A stretch of DNA of 64,000 bases, taken from the NCBI RefSeq assembly GCF_002153605.1, contig NZ_JOPG01000010.1, positions 1-64,000 of the forward strand. Direction: 5' to 3'. Positions within the stretch are counted from its first letter, which is position 1. Every line of letters begins with the position of its first letter. Source of the stretch: Acetobacter malorum. GTDB lineage: Bacteria > Pseudomonadota > Alphaproteobacteria > Acetobacterales > Acetobacteraceae. The notes under the pieces are model-generated. The model made no database searches and was not told where the DNA came from. It saw only the letters and a program-made list of their open reading frames with translations. A program made the translations under genes and the position numbers. This document shows, piece by piece, positions 34,001 through 43,321 of the stretch.

Positions 34001-35479
34001 TCAGGATGAAACCAGATCCGCTTTTTTCTTGCGGCTGCCCGTTCGCGTTGCACGCGCTGGAGTGACTTTGGCGGCCTTGGCCTGCGCAGGAACTGACTTT
34101 TTCGCGCCTGTCCTTTTTGCAGAAGCCACCTTCTGAGCCGCAGCAGCCTGAACGGCGCTCTCTTTGGCCTTACCATTTGCCTTACGAGACGTTGCTTTGG
34201 CTTTGCGAGGCGGTGGGCTCTGAACAGCCTCATCCTGCTGCACAGATGCCGGTTTGTGCGCCGCAATCAACTGGGCAATCAACGCTTCATACTGCGCCAG
34301 ATAAGCCTTCATACAGAGCGTCTGTTCGGCCTTAGCCCGCACTGCCTGCCGCATTTTCTTCGCCGTGCGGGTATCATTCAGCAGTTCCAGAACACCTTCG
34401 GCAATCCGGTCTGGTTCTGTAAACGGCACCAGACGCCCGGTTACGCCATCTTCAATAAATTCTTCAACCGGCGCTGTAGCGCTGCCCACAATGGCGCAGC
34501 CAGCAGCCATAGCCTCACGCAGAGACCAGGAGGCCACAAACGGATAGGTCAGATAGACATGCGTATCAGACCGCTGGAGCAGACGCAGAAAATCCTCGTA
34601 GGCGACCTTGCCCACAAAATGGATACGGGAGAGGTCAAGCTGCCCGGACAGTTCTTCCAGCATCTTCTCCCGCCATGAACCGGACGGCAGACGTGCGCCA
34701 TAGCTGACGCCATCGCCTCCGACCATGATCACGCGGGCATCTGGCTGTTCTTTGAGGATCCGCGGCAGAGCCCGCATGAAAACATGGAAACCGCGATACG
34801 GCTCCAGATCACGCGAGACATAGGTAATCAGCTTCTCTTTGGGAGAAACATGCACATCCTTGATGCTGAACTTCCGACGATGCGCTGTGGGGTCCGGACA
34901 ACACAGGTCCAGATCCACCCCTTCCCGCAGCACGGTAATTTTGCCCTGCGCCCAGTCCGGATAAGCGCCTTTCTGGAATTCCGTGGGGGTTTGCCCGTAA
35001 CCGGGAGAGGTCAGCGCCTGCAGGTTGATCGCATTCTTGGCGCGCACCAGCGGCATCATGGCCGGATTCATGGGGAATTCCGGGTCAAACCCGACATCAA
35101 AGCCCGGCTCTGTATGGTAATAGAACTCAAAATAGCCCAGCACCGGCACACCGGGGAACACGTCCTGAATGTTCAGGAGTTCGCCCCAGCCATGATGACC
35201 GATGATAATATCCGGCTCAAACCCAAGTGTTTTGAGCGTCGTGGCTGCTTTTGCCACGGCATCCGCCCGCACCAGACCAAGGTCGAATTCCCGTGCGCCC
35301 GGATGGGTCTGCTCCGTGGCATGACGCGGCATACGGTAAATGACCCGACGGACACCGGGAATGAGATTGGCGTTATCTTCACTGATAAAAACAATCTCGT
35401 GCCCACCGGCCTGAACCAGATGACGCACGAGATGGAGGTACTGTCCGGGGAAGTTCTGGTGAATAAAAAGATACTTCAA
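34001..35479 (-). CDS. GT4-like glycosyltransferase with basic, histone-H1-like C-terminal tail
   Basis: A 492-residue glycosyltransferase. The N-terminal Rossmann domain opens MKYLFIHQNFPGQY, a start shared by a set of GT4 enzymes. The C-terminal donor-binding domain has YRGFHVFMRALPRIL, VGKVAYEDFLRLLQRSDTHVYLT and REAMAAGCAIVGSATAPVEEFI (GT4 E-x7-E region, about 325-345). From about residue 407 to the end the sequence becomes Lys/Ala/Arg/Pro-rich (RKAKATSRKANGKAKES, GAKKSVPAQAKAAK), like histone H1 tails. It is the last gene of the minus-strand secretion/glycosylation cluster, 72 bp after the ChW-like gene. Confidence 0.8.
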   Translation of the reverse strand: MKYLFIHQNFPGQYLHLVRHLVQAGGHEIVFISEDNANLIPGVRRVIYRMPRHATEQTHPGAREFDLGLVRADAVAKAATTLKTLGFEPDIIIGHHGWGELLNIQDVFPGVPVLGYFEFYYHTEPGFDVGFDPEFPMNPAMMPLVRAKNAINLQALTSPGYGQTPTEFQKGAYPDWAQGKITVLREGVDLDLCCPDPTAHRRKFSIKDVHVSPKEKLITYVSRDLEPYRGFHVFMRALPRILKEQPDARVIMVGGDGVSYGARLPSGSWREKMLEELSGQLDLSRIHFVGKVAYEDFLRLLQRSDTHVYLTYPFVASWSLREAMAAGCAIVGSATAPVEEFIEDGVTGRLVPFTEPDRIAEGVLELLNDTRTAKKMRQAVRAKAEQTLCMKAYLAQYEALIAQLIAAHKPASVQQDEAVQSPPPRKAKATSRKANGKAKESAVQAAAAQKVASAKRTGAKKSVPAQAKAAKVTPARATRTGSRKKKADLVSS

Positions 35480-35551
35480 GGGATTACCTGTATTGTTATG
35501 CCACCACGTTCCCGGACCAGCCCGGTTTTTTAAACCGGGCCATGGGGAGTT

Positions 35552-36799
35552 TTAACGCCGGGACGTCGGTTTGCGGCCACGGCCTCGCGCTGCGGGGGCA
35601 GCCTTGGCAGGTGCCTTTGGTGCAGCAGCCGCTTTTCTGGGCCGACCCGCTGCTTTTGCCGGGGCACGCTCGGGAGAGGCCGCTTTAGCCACACGCACTT
35701 TGCCTGCCGGACGACCACGACGCGGCGCGCGCGCGGGCTTCGCCGGCGGCAGCTCTTCTTCTACAAACAGTTCAAAATCTTCAGAACCCTCAGCCTCAGC
35801 TTCCAGTTCTTCAAGCTCTTCCAGAACCTCGACCTCTTCCAGCTCTTCTTCCAGAAGGGCTGCGAGATCCGCTGCGGCCTCAGCTTCAGCCGCGGCATTC
35901 CGGCCCTTGCCACCACGACGGCCTTTGCCTCGGCCACCGTCTTCACGCGGCAGAATTTCGAGCAGGAAGGCTTCCAGCGGGGCCAGACTTGCCGTTTCAA
36001 TCGGCTCACCAGTCTCGACCGGCCCGACGCGGGTACCATCGGTAAAGGTGGCCGTCACGCGGCAAATATACTTTTTGGCAGCTTTGCCTTTCAGGCGAAT
36101 GCACAGGCCAAGAATAGGAAGCGCCATACCACGGCTGCCGCAATATTTGCCGCCCTCAACCCACGGAGACAGCCAGCCTTTCCCAAGAACAGCCTGATAT
36201 TCAATGTCATCAGCGCCAATCATCTCAGACGGTGCCACACCAAAGCCTTCAATCCACGCGTGGCTGCCGGGTTCACCCATCCACTCCCCAACGCGCGACA
36301 TCACATCCCCGCGCCGCTGAATATGGGCACCAATTTCTGCTGCATACGGATTAGAGGCGGCGGGCGCCGGAGCCGGCTGAGCCGGAGCTGCTGCCGGTGC
36401 CTGAGCAGGCGGAGCCACAGGCGCATGCTGCGCAACCGGGCCTGCATTGGCGTTGTGGCTCAGCTGCACAACCTGCAAACGCGGGGCATCATGCGGGGAG
36501 CCAAGCTCCTGATAAACGGTGACCAGCACCTGAGCCGGACCCTGCTGCACACGGATCAGCGCCGCGCCATTCTGGCCACCCAGCCAGCCATCCTCATCAA
36601 ACGTCACGATGTTGATGTTGCCCTCATCCCGCAGCGGCGGCTGAGAAAGACGCACACCCGGCAGACCTGCTGCTGTTGGCGGCTGCTGCCCTGGCGCCAG
36701 AAACACGCAGAACAGGCCCGTCTGGAGCGTCATCAGATGGCCCGATACCTTGAGATCAGAAATCCGCTGGGGAGCAGGCGCCTGGGTAGTCTGTGACAT
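35552..36799 (-). CDS. Hydrophobic-W (ChW)-like protein with acidic and AT-hook-like tail
   Basis: A 415-residue protein with no signal peptide and a mosaic layout. Residues 12-115 form a folded domain containing NIVTFDEDGWLGGQNGAALIRV. A Pro/Ala linker spans 125-149. Residues 199-237 (IEYQAVLGKGWLSPWVEGG, then CGSRGMALPILGLCIRL) match the Trp/Gly pattern of clostridial hydrophobic W repeats. Residues 304-350 are strongly acidic (EEELEEVEVLEELEELEAE). Residues 353-415 are basic with AT-hook-like cores PRRGRPAG, AGRPRKA and RGRGRKP. The molecular role is unknown. It sits 86 bp after the large glycosyltransferase gene in the secretion cluster. Confidence 0.7.
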   Translation of the reverse strand: MSQTTQAPAPQRISDLKVSGHLMTLQTGLFCVFLAPGQQPPTAAGLPGVRLSQPPLRDEGNINIVTFDEDGWLGGQNGAALIRVQQGPAQVLVTVYQELGSPHDAPRLQVVQLSHNANAGPVAQHAPVAPPAQAPAAAPAQPAPAPAASNPYAAEIGAHIQRRGDVMSRVGEWMGEPGSHAWIEGFGVAPSEMIGADDIEYQAVLGKGWLSPWVEGGKYCGSRGMALPILGLCIRLKGKAAKKYICRVTATFTDGTRVGPVETGEPIETASLAPLEAFLLEILPREDGGRGKGRRGGKGRNAAAEAEAAADLAALLEEELEEVEVLEELEELEAEAEGSEDFELFVEEELPPAKPARAPRRGRPAGKVRVAKAASPERAPAKAAGRPRKAAAAPKAPAKAAPAARGRGRKPTSRR

Positions 36800-36885
36800 T
36801 CAATTTCTTCCATCGTGACGATACAGGTAAACTGTAAATCAAAAAATCATGGGCCAGTAAAGAAAAGGTTATTAGACAGGCACAT

Positions 36886-39800
36886 TCAGGCCTTCAACGC
36901 ACCAATGCGCCCGAGTTGCAGCAATACGTCATTCAGACTTTCTTCTAAAAGATCTGCCTCAAGGAGAATACCCTGTTTTGTTGCCCGAATACGCTCAGCC
37001 GGGGCACCAAGATCAAAGGCAACCACCTTCAGCCCCGCCTTCCAGGCCAGTCCCAGCGTAAAACACCAGGTTTCCGGCCAGACAGACGGCAAAAAAGCAT
37101 AGTCCGCCTGCAGAGAGGCTATCAGAGGAATGGCCTCGTCCTCCTGATATTCCCCCGTGATAAAAACATGACCGGTGCGCACCAGTGCGTCATCATCCGG
37201 CGTGTGCCCAACAATCACAAATTCGAGGGGCAGATCGCGCAGAGCGGCATCCCGTGCTGCGCCCAGCAACACATCATACCCCTTCTCCTTCCCGATCCCG
37301 CCAATGACACACACCCGGACACGCTCACCCCGGCCGGCACCCATAACAGCCACACCGGGAACACGCTCTTCCGGCACAGGGAGCGCAGCCTGCAGACGCG
37401 CCTCGCCCTCTGCGCACAGCGCCGTATCATCTTCCAGCCGCCAGACATGGCAGGTCAGGCCAGAATACTGCTTTTGCATGCGCTCAGCCGCATCCTGTGA
37501 GGGCGCGTAAACCGTCTGCGCTGTTTTTAAAAACTGAGCAGCCCGTGTGCGATAAAACACAACAGGAACGTCTTCCTCAATTTTCCGACCCAGAAGGGCG
37601 ATACAGGCCTCGCACCCGGCAACGTCTGGCTCGCCACAATACCGGTCTTTCAGACCCATCAGAGAAATTCTCTGACAAAACCACATATAATCGTGAATAT
37701 GGACAGTATAGGGGCACCCCAGCGCCACAGGCAGATCATAAAGCATCGGGTTATGCCCGGCCATATGATGCACCTCCACGCCCTCAGCCCCTTCCGCCTT
37801 TAATAGACGGGTCAGCAATGTCCACTCTTCTGGCAGCCGGAAGTGCAACGAGGCATAGGCGTCGGGATCGGCCAGCCCGTCTTCCAGCAAGCAGCCCCCG
37901 CCTGTAGGGCGCACTACAAGGGGACGCAGCCCCTGACGAGACAGAGCTTTCACCCGCTCACCCACCACACGCTCAACCCCGCCACCATAATCATGCGTGA
38001 CCAGCACCATGGCCCGCCGTTTTCGACTTTTGCGTGTTGAAGCCTTCTGCCCGGAACCAGCCCGGAAGCGCACAAGATCAAACCGACGGCGCGCCTTAAA
38101 CAGAGGATCTTTTTCAATCCATGCTGCAATCATCTCATGATAACCGGGGTGCAGGCGGTTCAGGATTGCCTCGTTGCGCCGCATCAGTCCGGTACGGGTG
38201 CCTCCAAACGAGGCTGAACCAACATGAGCAACATACGCACCCAGAGCGGCCTGATGCCGCCACCCCAGAGCCCGCGCACGCATGCAAAAATCGTTTTCTT
38301 CGCCATAACCTTGCGCAAAAACATCGTCTCGCAGCATCCCGGTCTGCGCCAGACAATCATGCCGGATATACATGCAGAAGCCGTTTGCCGTCGGGATTTC
38401 TATAGCCTGCCCCGCATTGGCAGCTTGTGCCTGCGCCATCAGATCCTGCGTTTGGACAAGGTCAGGCACAGGGTTCTTCCTGTCCGGTGAAGGATAGGAC
38501 AAAATACTGGCGTCATTGGAAAATGGCGTGACGGTACCCGTCTCTTCCGACGCATAGGCAATGCGTCGCAGCTCTTCCACCCAGCCCTCTGCAACCAGTG
38601 TATCGCTGTTGAGCACAATGACATCATACCCGGCCACCGCTCTCAAACCCGTATTGACCGCTGAGGGAAAGCCACAGTTCCGCGCATGCGTCAGCACACG
38701 GAATCCAGCCTGCGCGGCCAGAGCCTCCACAGCCAGAACAAGATCCGGGTCCGGTGCGGCATCATTGACGATAACCACAGGAATTTTACGAGGTGAGATG
38801 GTCTGCTTTACCGCTTCAAGGCAGTCCAGCGTGCGGGTTTTATCCCGATAGATCGGAATGACAATCGCCACCTCTGCCTGCCGGCCGGAAACCTGCGGCG
38901 TCCCCGTCACCTCATCCTGCACGGGAACAGGAACAAAGCCCGGAAAATCATGCCCCGTTTTTATTTTTTTCTGTTTCTCAACGGAGAAGGTTTGGGCCAG
39001 AGCCTGCACAATCTGTCTGGCTGAGCGTTGCTCCAGCCCGACGTCCAAAGGACTCCCCGCCAGATCGCGCCCATCGGGCCCCACCACCCTCACGGGGCCA
39101 TCCGGCAACGCTTCTGCCGGAAAGGCCAAAGCGCGATAGCGCGCCAAAGGCACGTCGGAATTCACAGAGTTACTGAAACTCTCTGGCTTTATTGTATGCA
39201 GGGTCTTTCCGGTCTGCATATCCTGTATCTGCACCACAGGAACACGGTCCGCATCATGCGGCAGCCAGACCCAGCCACTCAGCCTGTCCGCCCCCGCCTC
39301 AACCAGCCCCTCACTCCGTGCCAGAGCACATGGCTGCACAGGATTCCCTACTAAAAACGGTAGATCCCTAAGACGGATTTCCAGAGATCTGGCTTTCTTC
39401 CAACCGGCCGGACAAAGCCAGCCTGCTTTTTTACGCACCACTTTTACAGGTTGACCATCCAACCACACCGCAGGTGTTTCCTGGGCAGCAGCACCCCCCA
39501 GAACAAGCGTGCCATCCCCCTGCAAGCCACACCACCCTGCAAGACCATTCAGGCGCGTGATTTTATCAGCCAGTTTTGCAATGTCAGCTGTGCAGGCAAA
39601 TTGAGATAAAACCCGCCCCAGCGCAGACACCGCCGCGCCGCCGTTCCCGAGCGCTTGCTGAAACGTTGCCAGAAGAACCCAGCCTTCACGAAAGTCAAAG
39701 CGTTTCAGCAGAGCATTCAGAAGATCAATGGCACCGGTAACATCCCCGACGGCCTGACGCGCGAGAGCAAGGGCAAGCATAACGTGCGGGTTATCCCGGG

Positions 39801-39981
39801 CCTGCCTGTTAGCGCGCTCGAGCCAGTCCCATGCCTCGGCCTCCCGGCCAGCCAGCCAGGCGTCATTCCCGCGCTGAAAAGTCTCTTGGGCCTGTGCACT
39901 GGCCCATGCCTCCAATGAGGCACGGTCTTCCTTCGTAACAAAACCAGAGAGCGCGCCCTGTGTCTTAGCTGACTGCGCCAT
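36886..39981 (-). CDS. Large three-module glycosyltransferase (repeat domain, GT2, GT4)
   Basis: A 1031-residue protein. Residues 1-145 are helical TPR-like (FQRGNDAWLAGREAEAWDWL, DVTGAIDLLNALLKRFD). Residues 150-350 are a beta-rich region. A GT2 domain (about 370-590) starts AIVIPIYRDKTRTLDCLEAV and has VIVNDAAPDPD, GYDVIVLNSDTLVAEGWVEEL as the DxD-like site, and EENDFCMRARALGW. A GT4 domain (about 655-1025) has THDYGGGVERVVGERV, GGIGKEKGYDVLLGAA and PSVWPETWCFTLGLAW. Two transferase modules in one chain suggest stepwise extension of a glycan on one acceptor. Acceptor and sugars are not known. It is 49 bp after the Sel1 gene. Confidence 0.85.
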   Translation of the reverse strand: MAQSAKTQGALSGFVTKEDRASLEAWASAQAQETFQRGNDAWLAGREAEAWDWLERANRQARDNPHVMLALALARQAVGDVTGAIDLLNALLKRFDFREGWVLLATFQQALGNGGAAVSALGRVLSQFACTADIAKLADKITRLNGLAGWCGLQGDGTLVLGGAAAQETPAVWLDGQPVKVVRKKAGWLCPAGWKKARSLEIRLRDLPFLVGNPVQPCALARSEGLVEAGADRLSGWVWLPHDADRVPVVQIQDMQTGKTLHTIKPESFSNSVNSDVPLARYRALAFPAEALPDGPVRVVGPDGRDLAGSPLDVGLEQRSARQIVQALAQTFSVEKQKKIKTGHDFPGFVPVPVQDEVTGTPQVSGRQAEVAIVIPIYRDKTRTLDCLEAVKQTISPRKIPVVIVNDAAPDPDLVLAVEALAAQAGFRVLTHARNCGFPSAVNTGLRAVAGYDVIVLNSDTLVAEGWVEELRRIAYASEETGTVTPFSNDASILSYPSPDRKNPVPDLVQTQDLMAQAQAANAGQAIEIPTANGFCMYIRHDCLAQTGMLRDDVFAQGYGEENDFCMRARALGWRHQAALGAYVAHVGSASFGGTRTGLMRRNEAILNRLHPGYHEMIAAWIEKDPLFKARRRFDLVRFRAGSGQKASTRKSRKRRAMVLVTHDYGGGVERVVGERVKALSRQGLRPLVVRPTGGGCLLEDGLADPDAYASLHFRLPEEWTLLTRLLKAEGAEGVEVHHMAGHNPMLYDLPVALGCPYTVHIHDYMWFCQRISLMGLKDRYCGEPDVAGCEACIALLGRKIEEDVPVVFYRTRAAQFLKTAQTVYAPSQDAAERMQKQYSGLTCHVWRLEDDTALCAEGEARLQAALPVPEERVPGVAVMGAGRGERVRVCVIGGIGKEKGYDVLLGAARDAALRDLPLEFVIVGHTPDDDALVRTGHVFITGEYQEDEAIPLIASLQADYAFLPSVWPETWCFTLGLAWKAGLKVVAFDLGAPAERIRATKQGILLEADLLEESLNDVLLQLGRIGALKA

Positions 39982-40030
39982 CAGCAGCCCCGCTCTCTGC
40001 TCACCACTTGATACTCCTTATAACAGAGTA

Positions 40031-41818
40031 TCAGCTGTCTGCTGGCAGAGGGGCTGTGCCTCCTGTGCCAATACGTGCCAGTTCTGCACTGGCCTGCGCC
40101 AGATTTCTGGCTTCTGCTTTCCGATACCACATGCGTGCCTGCTCCAGATCCTTTTCCCCACCCAGACCATTGGCATAGTAGCGCGCAATCATAAGCTGAG
40201 CCGCAGGATGATCGTGTTCTGCCGCCTTGAGGAACCACTCCCGCGCCAGCGCCCGATCTTCCGGCACATCATGCCCACCACCATACAACGCGGCGACGGA
40301 GAACATAGCCGAGACCGTCCCATTTTCCGCAGCCTGTTTGTATAGTCGCAGCGCCTCGGGATGATTTTTAGGACCACCTACCCCGGTAACCAGCAAGTCA
40401 GCATAGGCCGTTTCGGCTTCTGCCATACCCGCTTCTGCTGCTTTCTGGATCCATGCACGACCTTCTTCAGGGTTCCGTGTAACGCCACGTCCCTCCAGCA
40501 ACATCTTCCCATACCAGTACTGGGCATTGACGACTTTTTCAGCCGCCTTATGCAGCCACTGGAGGGCCTCTTCCTCGTCACGCTCGACCCCGACGCCCTG
40601 TGCCAGACAGACGCCAAAATTGAAGGCCGCCAACAGGTCACCCTCTTCGGCGGCATGCTTGTAGAATTCCATGAGAGCGCGCCCGTCTTCTTTGGGAGCC
40701 TCTCCTTCGAGCACCAGATTAGCGAGATCTGCCGTAGCGTGTTTGTCGCCCTGCTCTGCCGCTAGCTTGAACCAGTAGGCAGCCGCTTCCGGATCTTTTG
40801 GAACGCCGACGCCTGCCATGTAAATCGCACCAAGCGTGTGGCTTGACGCTGCGTGACCAAGCTCGGAGGCAAAACGATACCAGGAAATGGCTTCTGCATA
40901 GTTGGGGGGCAGATCTATCCCGCGCCCATACCAGTCACCAAGAATGGCCGCAGCCTCTGCATCGCCCGCCAAGGCTGCCTTACGCAGCCAGCTTTCACCG
41001 CGATCTCTATTGCGCTCAATACCTTTGCCCGCCATGAGGGCAATACCGTATTTTGCCTGCCCGCCGCGGACATTTTTCTCAGCAGCTTTTCCAAAGTAGG
41101 ACGTTGCCAGCACATAATCCGGGGGGACCCCTGTGCCGCGCTCGGTCATGACGCCCATCAAATACAGCGCTGTGCCCAGTCCGCCATCTGCGGCTTTCTG
41201 TAGCTCGACCGCTGCCTGAGCATACTGGTCATATGTCTGCGCATCTTTGAGCGCTGCCAGCCCCAGCCCTAGATATCCCTGCAGACATCCGGCATCCGCC
41301 GCTTTCTGATACCAGAGCAAAGCCTGCGCCGGGTCACGAATGTCATCAGGACCTGCGCTCAGGATGTAGCCATACAGAGCCTGCGCATCCATATCACCGG
41401 CTTCAGCCGCCTGCTTCGCCCAGCGGGCTGCTTTGTGATAATCCGGCTGTGGCTTTTCGCGCTTTTTATAATCTTCAAAGACCGAAGAAAGGCTTTCCCC
41501 TTCTTCAACTTCTTTGGGAAGACCGTGCAGATACAATGTCGCCAGAATGAAGGCAGCTCTGTTCCAGCCTTTCAGGGCCGCGCGCCGGGTCCAGCGGGCT
41601 CCTTCAATCAGGTTAGGCGGCGCACCCTGCGCATTCAGGTAAGCCTGACCAACCAGATACTGGGCTTCCGGCAAGCCTTCGCGGGCAAGGACCGTGAAAA
41701 TGGCAAAAGCTTTTGTGGCTTCTCCCTCCTCCAGCAAAGTCTTTGCCTGGGTAAGCCGGCCATCAACAGGCGCTTCATTACCCCGTCCGAAAAGCCGGCT
41801 AATCAGCTTCTTTAGCAA
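40031..41818 (-). CDS. Sel1-like repeat protein, 595 aa
   Basis: The protein is made almost entirely of about fourteen Sel1-like repeats of 34-38 residues, with the pattern A-x2-LG-x2-Y-x2-G-x-GV-x2-D-x2-EA-x2-W-x3-AA-x2-G. Examples are LGDWYGRGIDLPPNYAEAISW, YMAGVGVPKDPEAAAYWF and YYANGLGGEKDLEQARMW. There is no signal peptide or membrane segment, so it is predicted to be cytosolic. Sel1 solenoids act as protein-binding scaffolds. Its place between the membrane-fusion gene (45 bp) and the glycosyltransferase (49 bp) suggests it holds substrate, transferase and transporter together, which is inference. Confidence 0.88.
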   Translation of the reverse strand: MLKKLISRLFGRGNEAPVDGRLTQAKTLLEEGEATKAFAIFTVLAREGLPEAQYLVGQAYLNAQGAPPNLIEGARWTRRAALKGWNRAAFILATLYLHGLPKEVEEGESLSSVFEDYKKREKPQPDYHKAARWAKQAAEAGDMDAQALYGYILSAGPDDIRDPAQALLWYQKAADAGCLQGYLGLGLAALKDAQTYDQYAQAAVELQKAADGGLGTALYLMGVMTERGTGVPPDYVLATSYFGKAAEKNVRGGQAKYGIALMAGKGIERNRDRGESWLRKAALAGDAEAAAILGDWYGRGIDLPPNYAEAISWYRFASELGHAASSHTLGAIYMAGVGVPKDPEAAAYWFKLAAEQGDKHATADLANLVLEGEAPKEDGRALMEFYKHAAEEGDLLAAFNFGVCLAQGVGVERDEEEALQWLHKAAEKVVNAQYWYGKMLLEGRGVTRNPEEGRAWIQKAAEAGMAEAETAYADLLVTGVGGPKNHPEALRLYKQAAENGTVSAMFSVAALYGGGHDVPEDRALAREWFLKAAEHDHPAAQLMIARYYANGLGGEKDLEQARMWYRKAEARNLAQASAELARIGTGGTAPLPADS

Positions 41819-41863
41819 AACACACTCCTTCCCTGAACAGGATCAGAGTCCAGCAAACCACCC

Positions 41864-43318
41864 TTAGGGCTCACGCATACCATCCGTCATCAACGGCATG
41901 AAACTGTTCAACAGATATTGCATAATCGTCCGCTTACCGACGCGAATGTCCGCACTCACCGGCATACCTGGCTGGGGATGGAAGAAGCTTGGCACGCCAT
42001 GCAGCGTGTAGCGATCAACACGCAGGCGGACACGATAAAATTCCTTGCTGCTGCTGTCCGGCGTAACATCATTATCCTGCTGACCGCCAGCTGAAGGACC
42101 GCCAACAAAGGAGTCCGCACTAATCGTCCGGACAGTGGCATCTGCACCGCCATATTGCTGGTAAGGGAATGTCGCAAACTTGACCAGTGCCTTGTCCCCA
42201 AGCCTTACAAACCCGGCATCCTTACCGGACATGACGGTTTCAATCTCCAGCCCCTTACCAACAGGAACCAGAGTCATCACTTTTTGGCCTGCCGTCAGCA
42301 CTGAACCAACAGAGACCTTGGAGATATTCAGCACAATGGCATCTTCGTCCGCTTTCAGCGTGACAAGACTGTTGTGCAGCACAGCCTTCTGATAGGCACT
42401 TTTCGCTTCCGACAGATGATGCTGAGCCGTAACCAGATCACGGTACGCTTCGGCCTTCCAGTTCTGGATATAGCCTTCTTTCTCAGAAACCTGAGCAGCC
42501 AACTTGTTCCGCGTACTCCCGGCCTGCTGCTGTGCGGCAATCTGGGAGCGTTCGACTTCCATCAACTCATTCTGTGCACTCAGTGTAGACAGCTTACTCC
42601 CGACCTGATCTTTCTGCAGTTGCATCCGCATTTTATGCACATCTGCCGCCACTTTGGCCCGCGCAGCAAACATGGCTGCACTTGCCTGAGCGCTTTGTAA
42701 GTCATTCTGCAAACTGGCAATTTGCTTATCATAATTACTGACTTTGGCATCAAACTCAGCTTTACGACGGAGAAATGCTTCTGCCTGTTGAACAGAGGCC
42801 GAATTTCGGGGATCGACAGAATAGAGTTTGCTCTGTGTTTCTGCTATCAGGCGATCCACCTCGGCCTGATACTGCTCACTCTGGGCCTGCATGTTCTCAA
42901 TATCCGCACCCGAGGACGTGGGATCCAGATGCGCGAGAATATCCCCCTTATGAACAAAATCTCCTTCCCGCACATCAATAGAACGAACAATGGACGTATC
43001 CAAAGGCTGAACTAGAAGAGTCTGTTCTGTTGAAACTAGACGCCCTTGTGTTGAAACCACTCGGTCCAGCGGAAAAACGGTCATTACGGTAACGGATGAA
43101 AGAACCAGCGCCCCAACAAGCCAGGAAATATACTGCGCTGAAGGCGTGGGCGGCATATTGACCAAGGCGGCCGTCGGGGAATGGAACTCCAGCAGGGCCG
43201 GAGGCATGTCACCCTGTGCATATGGGTCATCCGCCTGACGCAGAAAATCAGGCTCGCTTTCCGTGCTCACGTCGGAACCAGTCGGCTGCCCTGAGGGCAC
43301 AATATCCTGTTCACTCAT
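41864..43318 (-). CDS. Type I secretion membrane-fusion protein (HlyD family)
   Basis: A 484-residue adaptor of a type I secretion system. A cytosolic stretch of about 60 residues leads to one membrane helix (63-83). Then come the lipoyl-like half VREGDFVHKGDILAHLDPT, a long periplasmic coiled coil (about 145-320; QSEQYQAEVDRLIAETQSK and similar) and the second half with LKADEDAIVLNISKVSVGSVL. The C-terminus MPVSADIRVGKRTIMQYLLNSFMP is the classical HlyD ending. The ATG follows GGAG at 8 nt, only 3 bp after the ATPase stop. It links the inner-membrane ATPase to an outer-membrane TolC-type channel. Confidence 0.93.
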   Translation of the reverse strand: MSEQDIVPSGQPTGSDVSTESEPDFLRQADDPYAQGDMPPALLEFHSPTAALVNMPPTPSAQYISWLVGALVLSSVTVMTVFPLDRVVSTQGRLVSTEQTLLVQPLDTSIVRSIDVREGDFVHKGDILAHLDPTSSGADIENMQAQSEQYQAEVDRLIAETQSKLYSVDPRNSASVQQAEAFLRRKAEFDAKVSNYDKQIASLQNDLQSAQASAAMFAARAKVAADVHKMRMQLQKDQVGSKLSTLSAQNELMEVERSQIAAQQQAGSTRNKLAAQVSEKEGYIQNWKAEAYRDLVTAQHHLSEAKSAYQKAVLHNSLVTLKADEDAIVLNISKVSVGSVLTAGQKVMTLVPVGKGLEIETVMSGKDAGFVRLGDKALVKFATFPYQQYGGADATVRTISADSFVGGPSAGGQQDNDVTPDSSSKEFYRVRLRVDRYTLHGVPSFFHPQPGMPVSADIRVGKRTIMQYLLNSFMPLMTDGMREP

Positions 43319-43321
43319 GGC

